This document shows, in pieces, positions 19,501 to 27,812 of a stretch of 64,000 nucleotides of DNA. Each line of letters begins with the position of its first letter. The first letter of the stretch is position 1. The notes beneath the pieces were generated by a model. It had not been told where the DNA came from. It saw only the letters and a program-made list of their open reading frames with translations, and made no database searches. The stretch covers positions 81,555-145,554 of the forward strand of contig CAOYZS010000002.1 in NCBI GenBank assembly GCA_948567375.1, written 5' to 3'. Position numbers and translations under genes: made by a program. Source of the DNA: Lunularia cruciata (Eukaryota > Streptophyta > Marchantiopsida > Lunulariales > Lunulariaceae).

Positions 19501-19778
19501 ATAGAACTAGTTCTCATAGACTAGAAGTAGAACAAGGACGTTGGCAGCAGATAGAGCACTCCATGCGACTTTGCAAATTGTGTATTATGAGCAAAGTTGA
19601 GGATGAGCATCATGTGTTGATTGTTTGCCCTTGTTACATGCAGATTAGAGTTAGACATCAGATTACTTGTAGTGATTTCTCAACTCTCTTACAAGTTGAA
19701 GCTTTAGCGTTAGGGAAGTACATGACCGAGGTTAGTTTACATCGGACCAATTTGTTACAGATTGGTCAGATGCCCTAG
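16545..19778 (+). CDS. LINE ORF2: APE endonuclease-reverse transcriptase (copy F)
   Basis: 1071 aa counted from the GTG at 16563; the frame is open from 16545. The EN domain (1-260) has N5, E31, D149, N151, D232, D257 and H258. The RT is about 470-760 with motif A at D596, GVIQGCSLSPTLFG, Y693-A-D-D and TKMEVNLDKSK. A thumb and connection region follow. The Cys/His motif is C1004, C1007, H1016/H1017, C1022, as in the L1 C-terminal zinc-knuckle-like segment. No RNase H. It should carry out target-primed reverse transcription in the nucleus. The stop codon lies inside a stem-loop. It reads on from ORF1 in frame, so a fusion of about 1357 aa is possible. Confidence 0.93.
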   Translation, partial: QFQTLRVLFWNVHGLTHTKYSSAKPVWDNADLINLVETWEHEGNTIQDIEGFILVGSTWNKRRQHRGRGFGGIATYVRFGFEKSVSLIGQDSSGQYQWLRIGGVATPCFLAVCYFAPLTSPIYSSGSLNTMQPFHSLTKDVLEFQSKGAVFILGDFNARIQTSQIPEFSDRENDPFHSLIDHSSAWSRSSKDLISNSMSEHFLSFGTNCSLKILNGLSQFPETCKSTCFASGGSSTIDYMLTSPSDIHIVSDFVVLDPQPESDHAPLSCVILLSCLNRTTLPIDHAFRGKLRLDFHKRDLYQQAIHEKLSSMEWSSDFQQRSDQLVELLQSTSTTLFPRGSHRKRLGLPCNRWFDADCKIARMKAMDRSLDQIAQNQAFVTYRKLVKCKKRAFLRLKGVELSNELRSNPKAFWQKVTIRSPSPSLDPNELCEYVKNLYFFPDAPSMAPCLGSALTISEADVHYQLKKLANGKAEDLDGLCVELLKWGGSHLISVLTSLLNEAIRCGFPDRWCFKKVVPIHKSGQRDIVTNYRTILVGSIFAKLYGRILETRLSTWAEKYRIRAKCQAGFRSGFSTLDHLLVLHVLWWKSKGVGRALYVAFIDFRKAFDKVLRKSLSERLMEVGVSADLIGAISRLYEKVVVKLSSLSSQDVLSTMGVIQGCSLSPTLFGIFIDDLERVLMEAGATGVQVGSLMIHALLYADDVVLLSPNPQSLQKLLDSLLLFCNQTKMEVNLDKSKVMVVGSKGVTPFSFDGQQLEQVSSYKYLGLEFSHDYSWSTCVKMRINAGFRALYSLMNRSRLAHLATWELKKVLFRSLVQPVVLYGAQIWGPGTKKTWWQKVEKVQKLFLCDELGVRTQTPYVLLLAETGFLPLEAEALFLAITYATKVRSMEHERLPYQAFCATLSVGWYTDLVAWATRWNVCERHWKLEPIALREVIKEQFLLHLWQQPGTKMVFYQQFVNPMLVYCEQDYLLARISTSLRHVIAQYRTSSHRLEVEQGRWQQIEHSMRLCKLCIMSKVEDEHHVLIVCPCYMQIRVRHQITCSDFSTLLQVEALALGKYMTEVSLHRTNLLQIGQMP

Positions 19779-19791
19779 GCCCTTGCCTAGG
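19740..19791 (+). other. 3' double stem-loop spanning the ORF2 stop
   Basis: Stem-loop 1 (19740-19772) has 16-base arms around one central base, starting CATCGGACC; copy F has one mismatch and one G-U, while Pb at 34305-34337 is a perfect inverted repeat. Stem-loop 2 (19774-19791) has CCTAGGC and GCCTAGG arms around CCTT and contains the UAG stop. Every copy with a 3' end has this pair, so it is a likely RT recognition structure. Confidence 0.75.
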
Positions 19792-19855
19792 CTCACATTT
19801 CATGTGTTTTGTATTGTGTTTCTAGCCTTTTGACTCTTTGGGTCTTTCAGGCTTT

Positions 19856-19887
19856 ATATTTCATTGTTTCATTGTTTCATTGTTTCA
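19856..19887 (+). repeat. TTTCATTG octamer tail (copy F)
   Basis: The 3' end is a run of TTTCATTG units, not poly(A), and ends in ttca that is shared with the target TTCACAA. Other copies have either this octamer or the heptamer TTCATTG. Confidence 0.88.
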
Positions 19888-21179
19888 CAAAGCTCGTTCA
19901 GGTCTAGCGATGGAGATGGAGATCTGATGGTTACTTTCTGCCAAAAAGCCTTGGGATTGCTCCTCAATTCATTGCTCAACTCAACCCCCTTGAGTCTCAA
20001 GAACGCTCGCTTCTTGCACTTCACCAACTTTCTATAAGTGACAAAAGCCTGATTTTGTGCAATCTGATCAAGAGACCTATCCATAGCTTTCATCCTTGCA
20101 ATTTTACAATCAGCATCAAACCACCTATTGCAAGGGAGACCAAGTCTCTTCCTGTGAGAACCTCGTGGAAATAGAGTTGTTGATGTAGATTGAAGAAGTT
20201 CAACCAACTGATCACTGCGTTGTTGAAAATCAGAACTCCACTCCATAGAGCTCAATTTCTCATGGATAGCTTGTTGGTACAAATCTCGCTTGTGAAAATC
20301 AAGACGGAGTTTCCCTCTAAAGGCATGATCAATAGGTAATGTGGTTCTATTGAGGCAAGAAAGAAGGATGACACAAGATAAAGGTGCATGGTCAGATTCA
20401 GGTTGAGGATCTAAAACAACAAAATCTGAGACAATGTGTATATCACTAGGTGAGGTGAGCATATAATCTATAGTGCTGGATCCACCTGAAGCAAAGCATG
20501 TGCTCTTACAAGTTTCTGGAAATTGAGAAAGGCCATTCAAGATCTTCAAGCTACAATTGGTACCAAAGCTCAAAAAGTGCTCACTCATGGAGTTGGATAT
20601 GAGGTCTTTGGAAGAGCGGGACCAAGCACTAGAATGATCTATCAAGCTATGGAAAGGGTCATTCTCACGGTCACTAAACTCAGGAATCTGAGAGGTTTGG
20701 ATCCTAGCATTGAAATCACCAAGGATAAATACTGCACCTTTACTTTGAAATTCCAACACATCCTTTGTCAAGGAGTGGAAAGGCTGCATGGTGTTGAGAG
20801 ATCCGCTTGAATAGATTGGTGATGTCAATGGGGCAAAGTAACAAACAGCAAGGAAGCAAGGTGTAGCAACTCCTCCAATCCTCAGCCATTGGTATTGTCC
20901 ACTTGAGTCTTGACCTATCAAAGAGACTGACTTTTCAAAGCCAAATCTGACGTAAGTTGCAATACCTCCAAAGCCCCTTCCTCTGTGTTGCCTCCGCTTG
21001 TTCCAAGTTGAACCAACAAGAATGAAACCTTCAATGTCTTGAATGGTGTTTCCTTCATGTTCCCATGTCTCCACAAGATTGATCAGATCAGCATTATCCC
21101 ACACAGGTTTAGCGCTTGAGTACTTGGTATGTGTGAGACCATGAACATTCCAAAACAACACTCTAAGGGTCTGGAATTG
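19884..21179 (-). pseudogene. LINE ORF2 N-terminal third (copy M1, beyond F)
   Basis: The endonuclease domain and linker of copy M1, residues 1 to about 426, open to the ORF1 stop at 21180. EN residues N5, E31, D149, N151, D232, D257 and H258 are intact. The 3' continuation is at 12250-14194 on the other side of copy F. Alone it could encode an endonuclease-only protein. Confidence 0.88.
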
Positions 21180-22019
21180 CTATGCGGTAGTTGACAACTT
21201 CCTTTGGGTGATCACAGCTCTATTGTCTCTCAAGAATGCAACAAAACCTGCTTGTTGAGCCTCCTTCACTTTTGCTAATTCTCCCTTCTTTGCTTGCCAT
21301 TGGAGAGGTGTGAGATCAGGGTCCAACCAAATACGCCGCCCCTTCAGTATAGCCTTGCTATCCATCACTGTATTCCTTTGAGTTTCTGAGCCAAACCTCA
21401 CCAAAATGCTTCTTGGTTGTGCACCTTGTTGTCCCAATCTATATGCTTGCAAAATCTGAGGATCATGGACTCTCAAAGAATCAGCAATAAACTCACATAC
21501 TATGGCCTTGGTGTCTTCCTTCTCAGTCTCTGGCAAACCTGAAATTCTCAAGTTCTTCATTCTGACCAATTGGTTCTCCTTCTCAACCTCATGCTCTTGC
21601 AAGCAAGAGATTTGAGCCACCTTAGTAGCTTCAGCATAAGACTTCATCTTCACTTCTAATGTGTCCACAATCTGTTGGAGCCCTCCGCCTTGTGTAGCAA
21701 TATTGTTGGCTTGTGCTCCCAAGGAAGCAACTTTCTCGGTAGCATCAACCATCCCCTTGGTTGATGTTAACAAAGAGATAGAACTCTTCTTGAGGTCTTG
21801 AATCTCTTGATTGACTAGGTTCAAAGACTCTTTGACACTACTGATCTCAACCTTTACAAATTCCATATCAGTCATGAGAGTACTCATGCACTGGGACATA
21901 GGTGCCATGAAGCTTCTAAGGTCCTTGTGGAAATCATTTGCTTTCCTATACATTTCAGCTAATTGTTGTTGCTTCATGGCTATATCAGCAATGTCTTTCA
22001 CCATCTTGGACTCCTCCAT
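21180..22019 (-). CDS. LINE ORF1 (copy M1)
   Basis: 279 aa from the ATG at 22019, with the same coiled-coil/RRM/CTD layout as copy F. At the protein level it is identical to the M2 ORF1 (QANNIAT, FIADS). The TAG at 21180-21182 is followed in frame by CAA TTC and the truncated ORF2. The 5'UTR upstream is shortened to about 360 bp. Confidence 0.88.
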   Translation of the reverse strand: MEESKMVKDIADIAMKQQQLAEMYRKANDFHKDLRSFMAPMSQCMSTLMTDMEFVKVEISSVKESLNLVNQEIQDLKKSSISLLTSTKGMVDATEKVASLGAQANNIATQGGGLQQIVDTLEVKMKSYAEATKVAQISCLQEHEVEKENQLVRMKNLRISGLPETEKEDTKAIVCEFIADSLRVHDPQILQAYRLGQQGAQPRSILVRFGSETQRNTVMDSKAILKGRRIWLDPDLTPLQWQAKKGELAKVKEAQQAGFVAFLRDNRAVITQRKLSTTA

Positions 22020-22417
22020 TGTGACAATCACTTATCACTCACGGTCAATCTGGAAGTTTTACTTCCAACACCAAAACTTTAGGATTTTCAAGTAGGTAGC
22101 ACTACTGTTTTACAATAAGCACTACTAGGCTGGTGTTGAAATAAAGACCTTGAAAAACTAATTCTAATGAGATAAGAATCATCTCATTTGAATATGTGAG
22201 TGCAAAGATACTATCTTTCAAATCTGCAGTGCACATAGATACCAAAGGCTGCGAAATTTGAGGGACCTAGAGCTTCTAATTTGTGACCTAACCTATAGCA
22301 ATCAATTTTCAGTCTAAAGGTCTGAGGGAGCTGATTCTAAAGACACAAAGATCACTTCATTTGGATCATTGAGTACAAATTTGGATCATTGAATTTGGTA
22401 CAGATTTGGATCATTGA
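22020..22417 (-). promoter_or_regulatory. Truncated LINE 5'UTR and filler (copy M1)
   Basis: About 360 bp of 5'UTR (two of the ~180-bp monomers), followed by the tttggatcattga filler triplet (22360-22417). Same as 5991-6388 and 55992-56389. Probably too short for full promoter activity, though this cannot be told from sequence. Confidence 0.75.
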
Positions 22418-23059
22418 ACCTGCTTGTTGAGCCTCCTTCACTTTTGCTAATTCTCCCTTCTTTGCTTGCCATTGGAGAGGTGTGAGATCAGGGTCCAACC
22501 AAATACGCCGCCCCTTCAGTATAGCTTTGTTATCCATCACTCAATTCCTCTGAGTTTTTGAGCTAAACCTCACCAAAATGCTTCTTGGTTGTGCACCTTG
22601 TTGTCCCAATCTATATGCTTGCAAAATCTGAGGATCATGGACTCTCAAAGAATAAGCAATAAACTCACACACTATGGCCTTGGTGTCTTCCTTCTCAGTC
22701 TCTGGCAAACCTGAAATTCTCAAGTTCTTCATCCTGACCAATTGGTTCTCCTTCTCAACCTCATGCTCTTGCAAGCAAGAGATTTGAGCCACCTTAGTAG
22801 CTTCAGCATAAGACTTCATCTTCACTTCTAGTGTGTCCACAATCTGTTGGAGCCCTCCGCCTTGTGTAGCAATATCGTTGGCTTGTGCTCCCAAGGAAGC
22901 AACTTTCTCGGTAGCATCAACCATCCCCTTGGTTGATGTTAACAGAGAAATAAAACTCTTCTTGAGGTCTTGAATCTCTTGGTTGACTAGGTTCAAAGAC
23001 TCTTTGACAAATTCCATATCAGTCATGAGAGTACTCATGCACTGGGACATAGGTGCCAT
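22417..23059 (-). pseudogene. ORF1 C-terminal fragment of host copy H (second block)
   Basis: Copy of 6388-7030 at offset 16029, with the same nonsense codon near residue 217 and the same absence of VEISSV. Here the relation to its other half is direct: H 3' part at 9678-12140, then M1 with F, then this piece, lacking only about 139 bp of the ORF1/ORF2 junction. Confidence 0.85.
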
Positions 23060-23205
23060 AGGTATATCGTACCAATTTGTTACAGATTGGTCAGATGCCC
23101 TAGGCCCTTGCCTAGGCTCACATTTCATGTGTTTTGTACTGTGTTTCTAGCCTTTTGACTCTTTGGGTCTTTCGGGCTTTATATTTCATTGTTTCATTGT
23201 TTCAT
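23060..23205 (+). mobile_element. 146-bp LINE 3'-end mini-copy (second block)
   Basis: Copy of 7031-7176: end of ORF2, stem-loops, octamer tail, inserted in ORF1 between 'ggtgccat' and 'gaagcttc'. Confidence 0.9.
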
Positions 23206-23396
23206 GAAGCTTCTAAGGTCCTTGTGAAAATCATTTGCTTTCCTATACATTTCAGCTAATTGTTGTTGCTTCATGGCTATATCAGCAATGTCTTTCACCA
23301 TCTTGGAATCCTCCATTGTGACAATCACTTATCGCTCACAGTCAATCTAGAAGTTTTACTTCCAACACCAAAAATTTAGGATTTAGGATTTAGGAT
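23206..23396 (-). pseudogene. ORF1 N-terminus, 5'UTR stub and ttaggat filler (host H)
   Basis: Copy of 7177-7367. Completes H ORF1 back to its ATG (complement at 23314-23316) and ends in the ttaggat filler. Confidence 0.8.
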
Positions 23397-23814
23397 ACAC
23401 CAACATAGGATTTACAAACTGCTGATAGAACACCATCTTGGTACCGGGCTGCTGCCATAAGCAAAGTAAAAACTGCTCCTTGATCACTTCTCGTAGTGCA
23501 ATAGGCTCCAACCTCCAATGTCACTCACAAACATTCCACCTTGTGGCCCATGCAATCAGATCTGTATACCAACCGACAGATAGAGTGGCACAAAAAGCTT
23601 GGTAGGGAAGTCTCTCATGCTCCATGGACCTCACCTTAGTGGCATATGTGATAGCTAAAAACAAAGCTTCAGCCTCAAGTGGCAAAAACCCGGTTTCAGC
23701 AAGCAGCAATACATAAGGAGTTTGAGTCCTCACCCCAAGTTCATCACACAAAAACAATTTTTGAACTTTCTCCACCGTACCATACTTGTTTGTAGTGTCT
23801 TTGCCAAGTTGTAC
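23396..23814 (-). pseudogene. ORF2 fragment M4 and RT scrap (second block)
   Basis: Copy of 7367-7785: ORF2 residues ~958-833 on the minus strand with the CGA-to-TGA nonsense codon near 23520, then 41 bp of plus-strand RT sequence before the M5 tail. Confidence 0.8.
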
Positions 23815-25707
23815 AATGAACAATGAACAATGAAATATAAAGCCCGAAAGACCCAAAGAGTCAAAAGGCTGGAAACACAATACAAAACATATGAAATGTG
23901 AGCCTAGGCAAGGGCCTAGGGCATCGGACCAATCTGTAACAAATTGGTCCGATGTAAAGTAACTTCTGTCATGTACTTCCGTAATGCTAAAGCTTCAACC
24001 TGTAAGAGAGTTGAGAAGTCACTACAAGTAATCTGATGTCTAACTCTAATCTGCATGTAACAAGGGCAATCCACAAACACATGATGCTCATCCTCAACTT
24101 TGCTCATAATACACAATTTGCAAAGTCGCATGGAGTGCTCTATCTGCTGCCAACGTCCTTGTTCTACTTCTAGTCTATGAGAACTAGTTCTATATTGAGC
24201 GATAACATGTCTCAATGAAGTAGAAATCCTAGCCAAGAGATAATCTTGCTCACAATACACCAACATAGGATTTACAAACTGCTGATAGAACACCATCTTG
24301 GTACCGGGTTGCTGCCATAAGCAAAGTAAAAACTGCTCCTTGATCACCTCTCGAAGTGCAATAGGCTCCAATCTCCAATGTTGCTCAGAAACATTCCACC
24401 TTGTGGCCCATGCAATCAGATCTGTATACCAACCGACAGATAGAGTGGCACAAAAAGCTTGGTAGGGAAGTCTCTCATGCTCCATGGACCTCACCTTAGT
24501 GGCATATGTGAGAGCCAAGAACAAAGCTTCAGCCTCAAGCGGTAAAAACCTTGTTTCAGCAAGCAACAATACATAAGGAGTTTGAGGCCTCACTCCAAGT
24601 TCATCACACAAAAACAATTTCTGAACTTTCTCCACCTTTTGCCACCATGTCGTTTTAGTACCTGGACCCCAAATCTGAGCACCATAGAGAACCACCGGCT
24701 GCACAAGAGATCTGAACAGCACCTTCTTCAACTCCCATGTGGTAAGGTGAGCAAGTCTAGAGCGGTTCATGAGTGAATACAAAGCTCTAAAGCCTGCATT
24801 GATTCTCATCTTCATACAAGTGGACCAACTATAGTCATGAGAAAACTCAAGACCCAAGTACTTGTAAGAAGAAACCTGCTCCAATTGCTATCCATCAAAA
24901 AAGAAAGGTGTGACACCTTTAGAACCCACCACAATCACCTTGGACTTGTCAAGGTTCACCTCCATCTTTGTTTGATTGCAAAACAAGAGAAGAGAATCCA
25001 ACAACTTCTGTAAACTTTGTGGATTGGTAGAGAGGAGCACTACATCATCCGCATATAGTAGTGCATGTATCATCAAGGAGCCAACCTGTACACCTGTAGC
25101 TCCAGCTTCCATAAGCACCCTCTCTAGATCATCGATGAAGATTCCAAACAATGTTGGAGATAGAGAGCAACCTTGGATCACACCCATTGTGCTAAGGATA
25201 TCTTGAGAGCTCAAAGATGAAAGTTTCACAACCACCTTCTCATAGAGTCTAGAGATAGCACCAATCAGATCAGCTGAAACACCAACTTGAGTGAGTCTCT
25301 CACTTAGAGATTTCCTAAGCACCTTATCAAAGGCCTTCCTAAAATCAATAAATGCAACATAGAGAGCTCTCCCAACACCTTTAGATTTCCACCACAAAAC
25401 ATGGAGTTCCAATAGATGATCCAAAGTACTAAAGCCTGATCTGAAACCCGCTTGGCACTTAGCTCGAATTTTGTGCTTTTCAGCCCAAGTACTCAACCTA
25501 GACTCCAAAATTCGACCGTACAACTTGGCAAAGATACTACCCACTAGAATGGTACGGTAATTGGTGGCAATATCTCTCTGACCAGACTTGTGAATAGGAA
25601 CTACCTTCTTGAAGCACCATCTTTCAGAAAAGCCACACCTGATGGCCTCATTCAAGAGAGAAGTGCGTACTGAAATCAGATGGCTACCACCCCACTTAAG
25701 TAGTTCA
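23814..25707 (-). pseudogene. 5'-truncated LINE copy M5 (second block)
   Basis: Copy of 7785-9678, with ORF2 residues 476-1071, the nonsense TAG at 24888-24890 and a heptamer tail. Since both blocks carry the stop, the mutation came before the 10.3-kb tandem duplication. Confidence 0.87.
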
Positions 25708-27710
25708 ATGAAACAATGAAACAATGAAACAATGAAATATAAAGCCCGAAAGACCCAAAGAGTCAAAAGGCTGGAAACACAATACAAAACACATGAAATG
25801 TGAGCCTAGGCAAGGGCCTAGGGCATCGGACCAATTTGTAACAAATTGGTCCGATGTAAAGTAACTTCTGTCATGTACTTCCCTAATGCTAAAGCTTCAA
25901 CCTGTAAGAGAGTTGAGAAGTCACTGCAAGTAATCTGATGTCTAACTCTAATCTGCATGTAACAAGGGCAATCAACAAACACATGATGCTCATCCTCAAC
26001 TTTGCTCATAATACACAATTTGCAAAGTCGCATGGAGTGCTCTATCTGCTGCCAACGTCCTTGTTCTACTTCTAGTCTATGAGAACTAGTTCTATATTGA
26101 GCGATAACATGTCTCAATGAAGTAGAAATCCTAGCCAAGAGATAATCTTGCTCACAATACACCAACATAGGATTTACAAACTGCTGATAGAACACCATCT
26201 TGGTACCGGGTTGCTGCCATAAGCGAAGTAAAAACTGCTCCTTGATCACCTCTCGAAGTGCAATAGGCTCCAATCTCCAATGTCGCTCAGAAACATTCCA
26301 CCTTGTGGCCCATGCAATCAGATCTGTATACCAACCGACAGATAGAGTGGCACAAAAAGCTTGGTAGGGAAGTCTCTCATGCTCCATGGACCTCACCTTA
26401 GTGGCATATGTGATAGCTAAAAACAAAGCTTCAGCCTCAAGAGGTAAAAATCCTGTTTCAGCAAGCAGGAATACATAAGGAGTTTGAGTCCTCACCCCAA
26501 GTTCATCACACAAAAACAATTTCTGAACTTTCTCCACCTTTTGCCACCATGTCTTCTTAGTACCTGGACCCCAAATCTGAGCACCATACAGAACCACCGG
26601 CTGCACAAGAGATCTGAACAGCACCTTCTTCAACTCCCATGTGGTGAGGTGAGCAAGTCTACTGCGGTTCATGAGTGAATACAAAGCTCTAAAGCCTGCA
26701 TTGATTCTCATCTTCACACAAGTAGACCAACTATAGTCATGAGAAAACTCAAGGCCCAAGTACTTATAAGAAAAAACTTGCTCCAATTGCTGTCCATCAA
26801 AAAACACATAGTCCATCAAGGTCTTCGGCCTTACCATTGGCCAACTTCTTCAATTGGTACTGGACATCAGCTTCAGAGATGGTGAGAGCAGATCCAAGGC
26901 AAGGTGCCATGCTTGGAGCATCAGGGTAAAAGTACAAATCCTTCACATATTCACAAAGCTCATTCACGTCCAGCGATGGAGATGGAGATCTGATGGTTAC
27001 CTTCTGCCAAAAAGCCTTGGGATTGCTCCTCAATTCAACGCTCAACTCAACCCCCTTGAGTCTCAAGAACGCTTGCTTCTTGCACTTCACCAACTTTCTA
27101 TAAGAGACAAAAGCTTGATTTTGTGCAATCTGATCAAGAGACCTATCCATAGCTTTGATCCTTGCCATTTTACAGTCAGCATCAAACCACCTATTGCAAG
27201 GGAGACCAAGTCTCTTCCTGTGAGAACCTTGTGGAAATAGAGTTGTTGATGTAGATTGAAGAAGTGCAACCAACTGATCACTACGTTGTTGAAAATCAGA
27301 ATTCCACTCCATAGAACTCAATTTCTCATGGATAGCTTGTTGATACAAATCTCGCTTGTGAAAATCAAGACGGAGTTTCCCTCTAAAGGCATGGTCAATA
27401 GGTAATGTGGTTCTATTGAGGCAAGAAAGAAGGATGACACAAGATAAAGGTGCATGGTCAGATTCAGGTTGAGGATCTAAAACAACAAAATCTGAGACAA
27501 TGTGTATATCACTGGGTGAGGTGAGCATATAATCTACAGTGCTGGATCCACCAGAAGCAAAGCATGTGCTCTTACAAGTTTCTGGAAATTGAGAAAGGCC
27601 ATTCAAGATCTTCAAGCTACAATTGGTACCAAAGCTCAAAAAGTGCTCACTCATGGAGTTGGATATGAGATCTTTGGAAGAGCGGGACCAAGCACTAGAA
27701 TGATCTATCA
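25707..27710 (-). pseudogene. Host copy H 3' part, RT core deleted (second block)
   Basis: Copy of 9678-11681 with the same ~806-bp deletion of the RT core near 26806. One base differs in the thumb region (26619 g, 10590 a). It ends at ORF2 residue ~174, where the tail of copy M6 joins 'gatctatca'. It keeps EN residues D232, D257 and H258 only. Confidence 0.86.
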
Positions 27711-27812
27711 ATGAAACAATGAAACAATGAAATATAAAGCCCGAAAGACCCAAAGAGTCAAAAGGCTGGAAACACAATACAAAACACATGAAATGTGAGC
27801 CTAGGCAAGGGC

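Larger units (their letters stand above)
14195..19887 (+). mobile_element. Complete LINE copy F (reference copy)
   Basis: A full copy: 5'UTR 14195-15704, ORF1 15705-16544, in-frame UAG, ORF2 16545-19778, 3'UTR and an octamer tail to 19887. It is flanked by a 7-bp target duplication inside the ORF2 of M1. All catalytic residues are present and no frame is broken, so it is a candidate active copy. Its first 21 bases (14195-14215) match the antisense of ORF1 (compare 5634-5653) rather than the 5'UTR, an apparent joining scar. Confidence 0.93.
12141..22380 (-). mobile_element. LINE copy M1, interrupted by copy F
   Basis: The tail at 12141-12166 is the complement of TTCATTG repeats (heptamer), inserted in H at 'tcccaca'. 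ORF2 runs 12250-14194, is broken by copy F (14195-19887), and resumes at 19888-21179. ORF1 follows at 21180-22019 and the truncated 5'UTR reaches ~22380. Markers: GQILETRL, LDLNELCEYVKDL, ORF1 N106. The 5' end has the same filler junction as M2, so M1 and M2 are tandem-duplicated descendants of one insertion, although their tails differ. Confidence 0.88.
19884..27710. repeat. 7.8-kb direct repeat, second copy (offset 16029)
   Basis: Second copy of the block at 3855-11681. Its left edge is the right flank of copy F and its right edge is the tail of copy M6. The 16029 offset equals 10333 (distance between the ORF2 stops of M2 and M1) plus 5696 (copy F with its 7-bp target duplication), so the block was in tandem before F arrived. 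Confidence 0.92.

Noticed and set aside
19856-19887. Telomere-type repeat (TTTCATTG)
   Set aside because: Runs are only 2-4 units, always at a LINE 3' end and inside other LINE copies.
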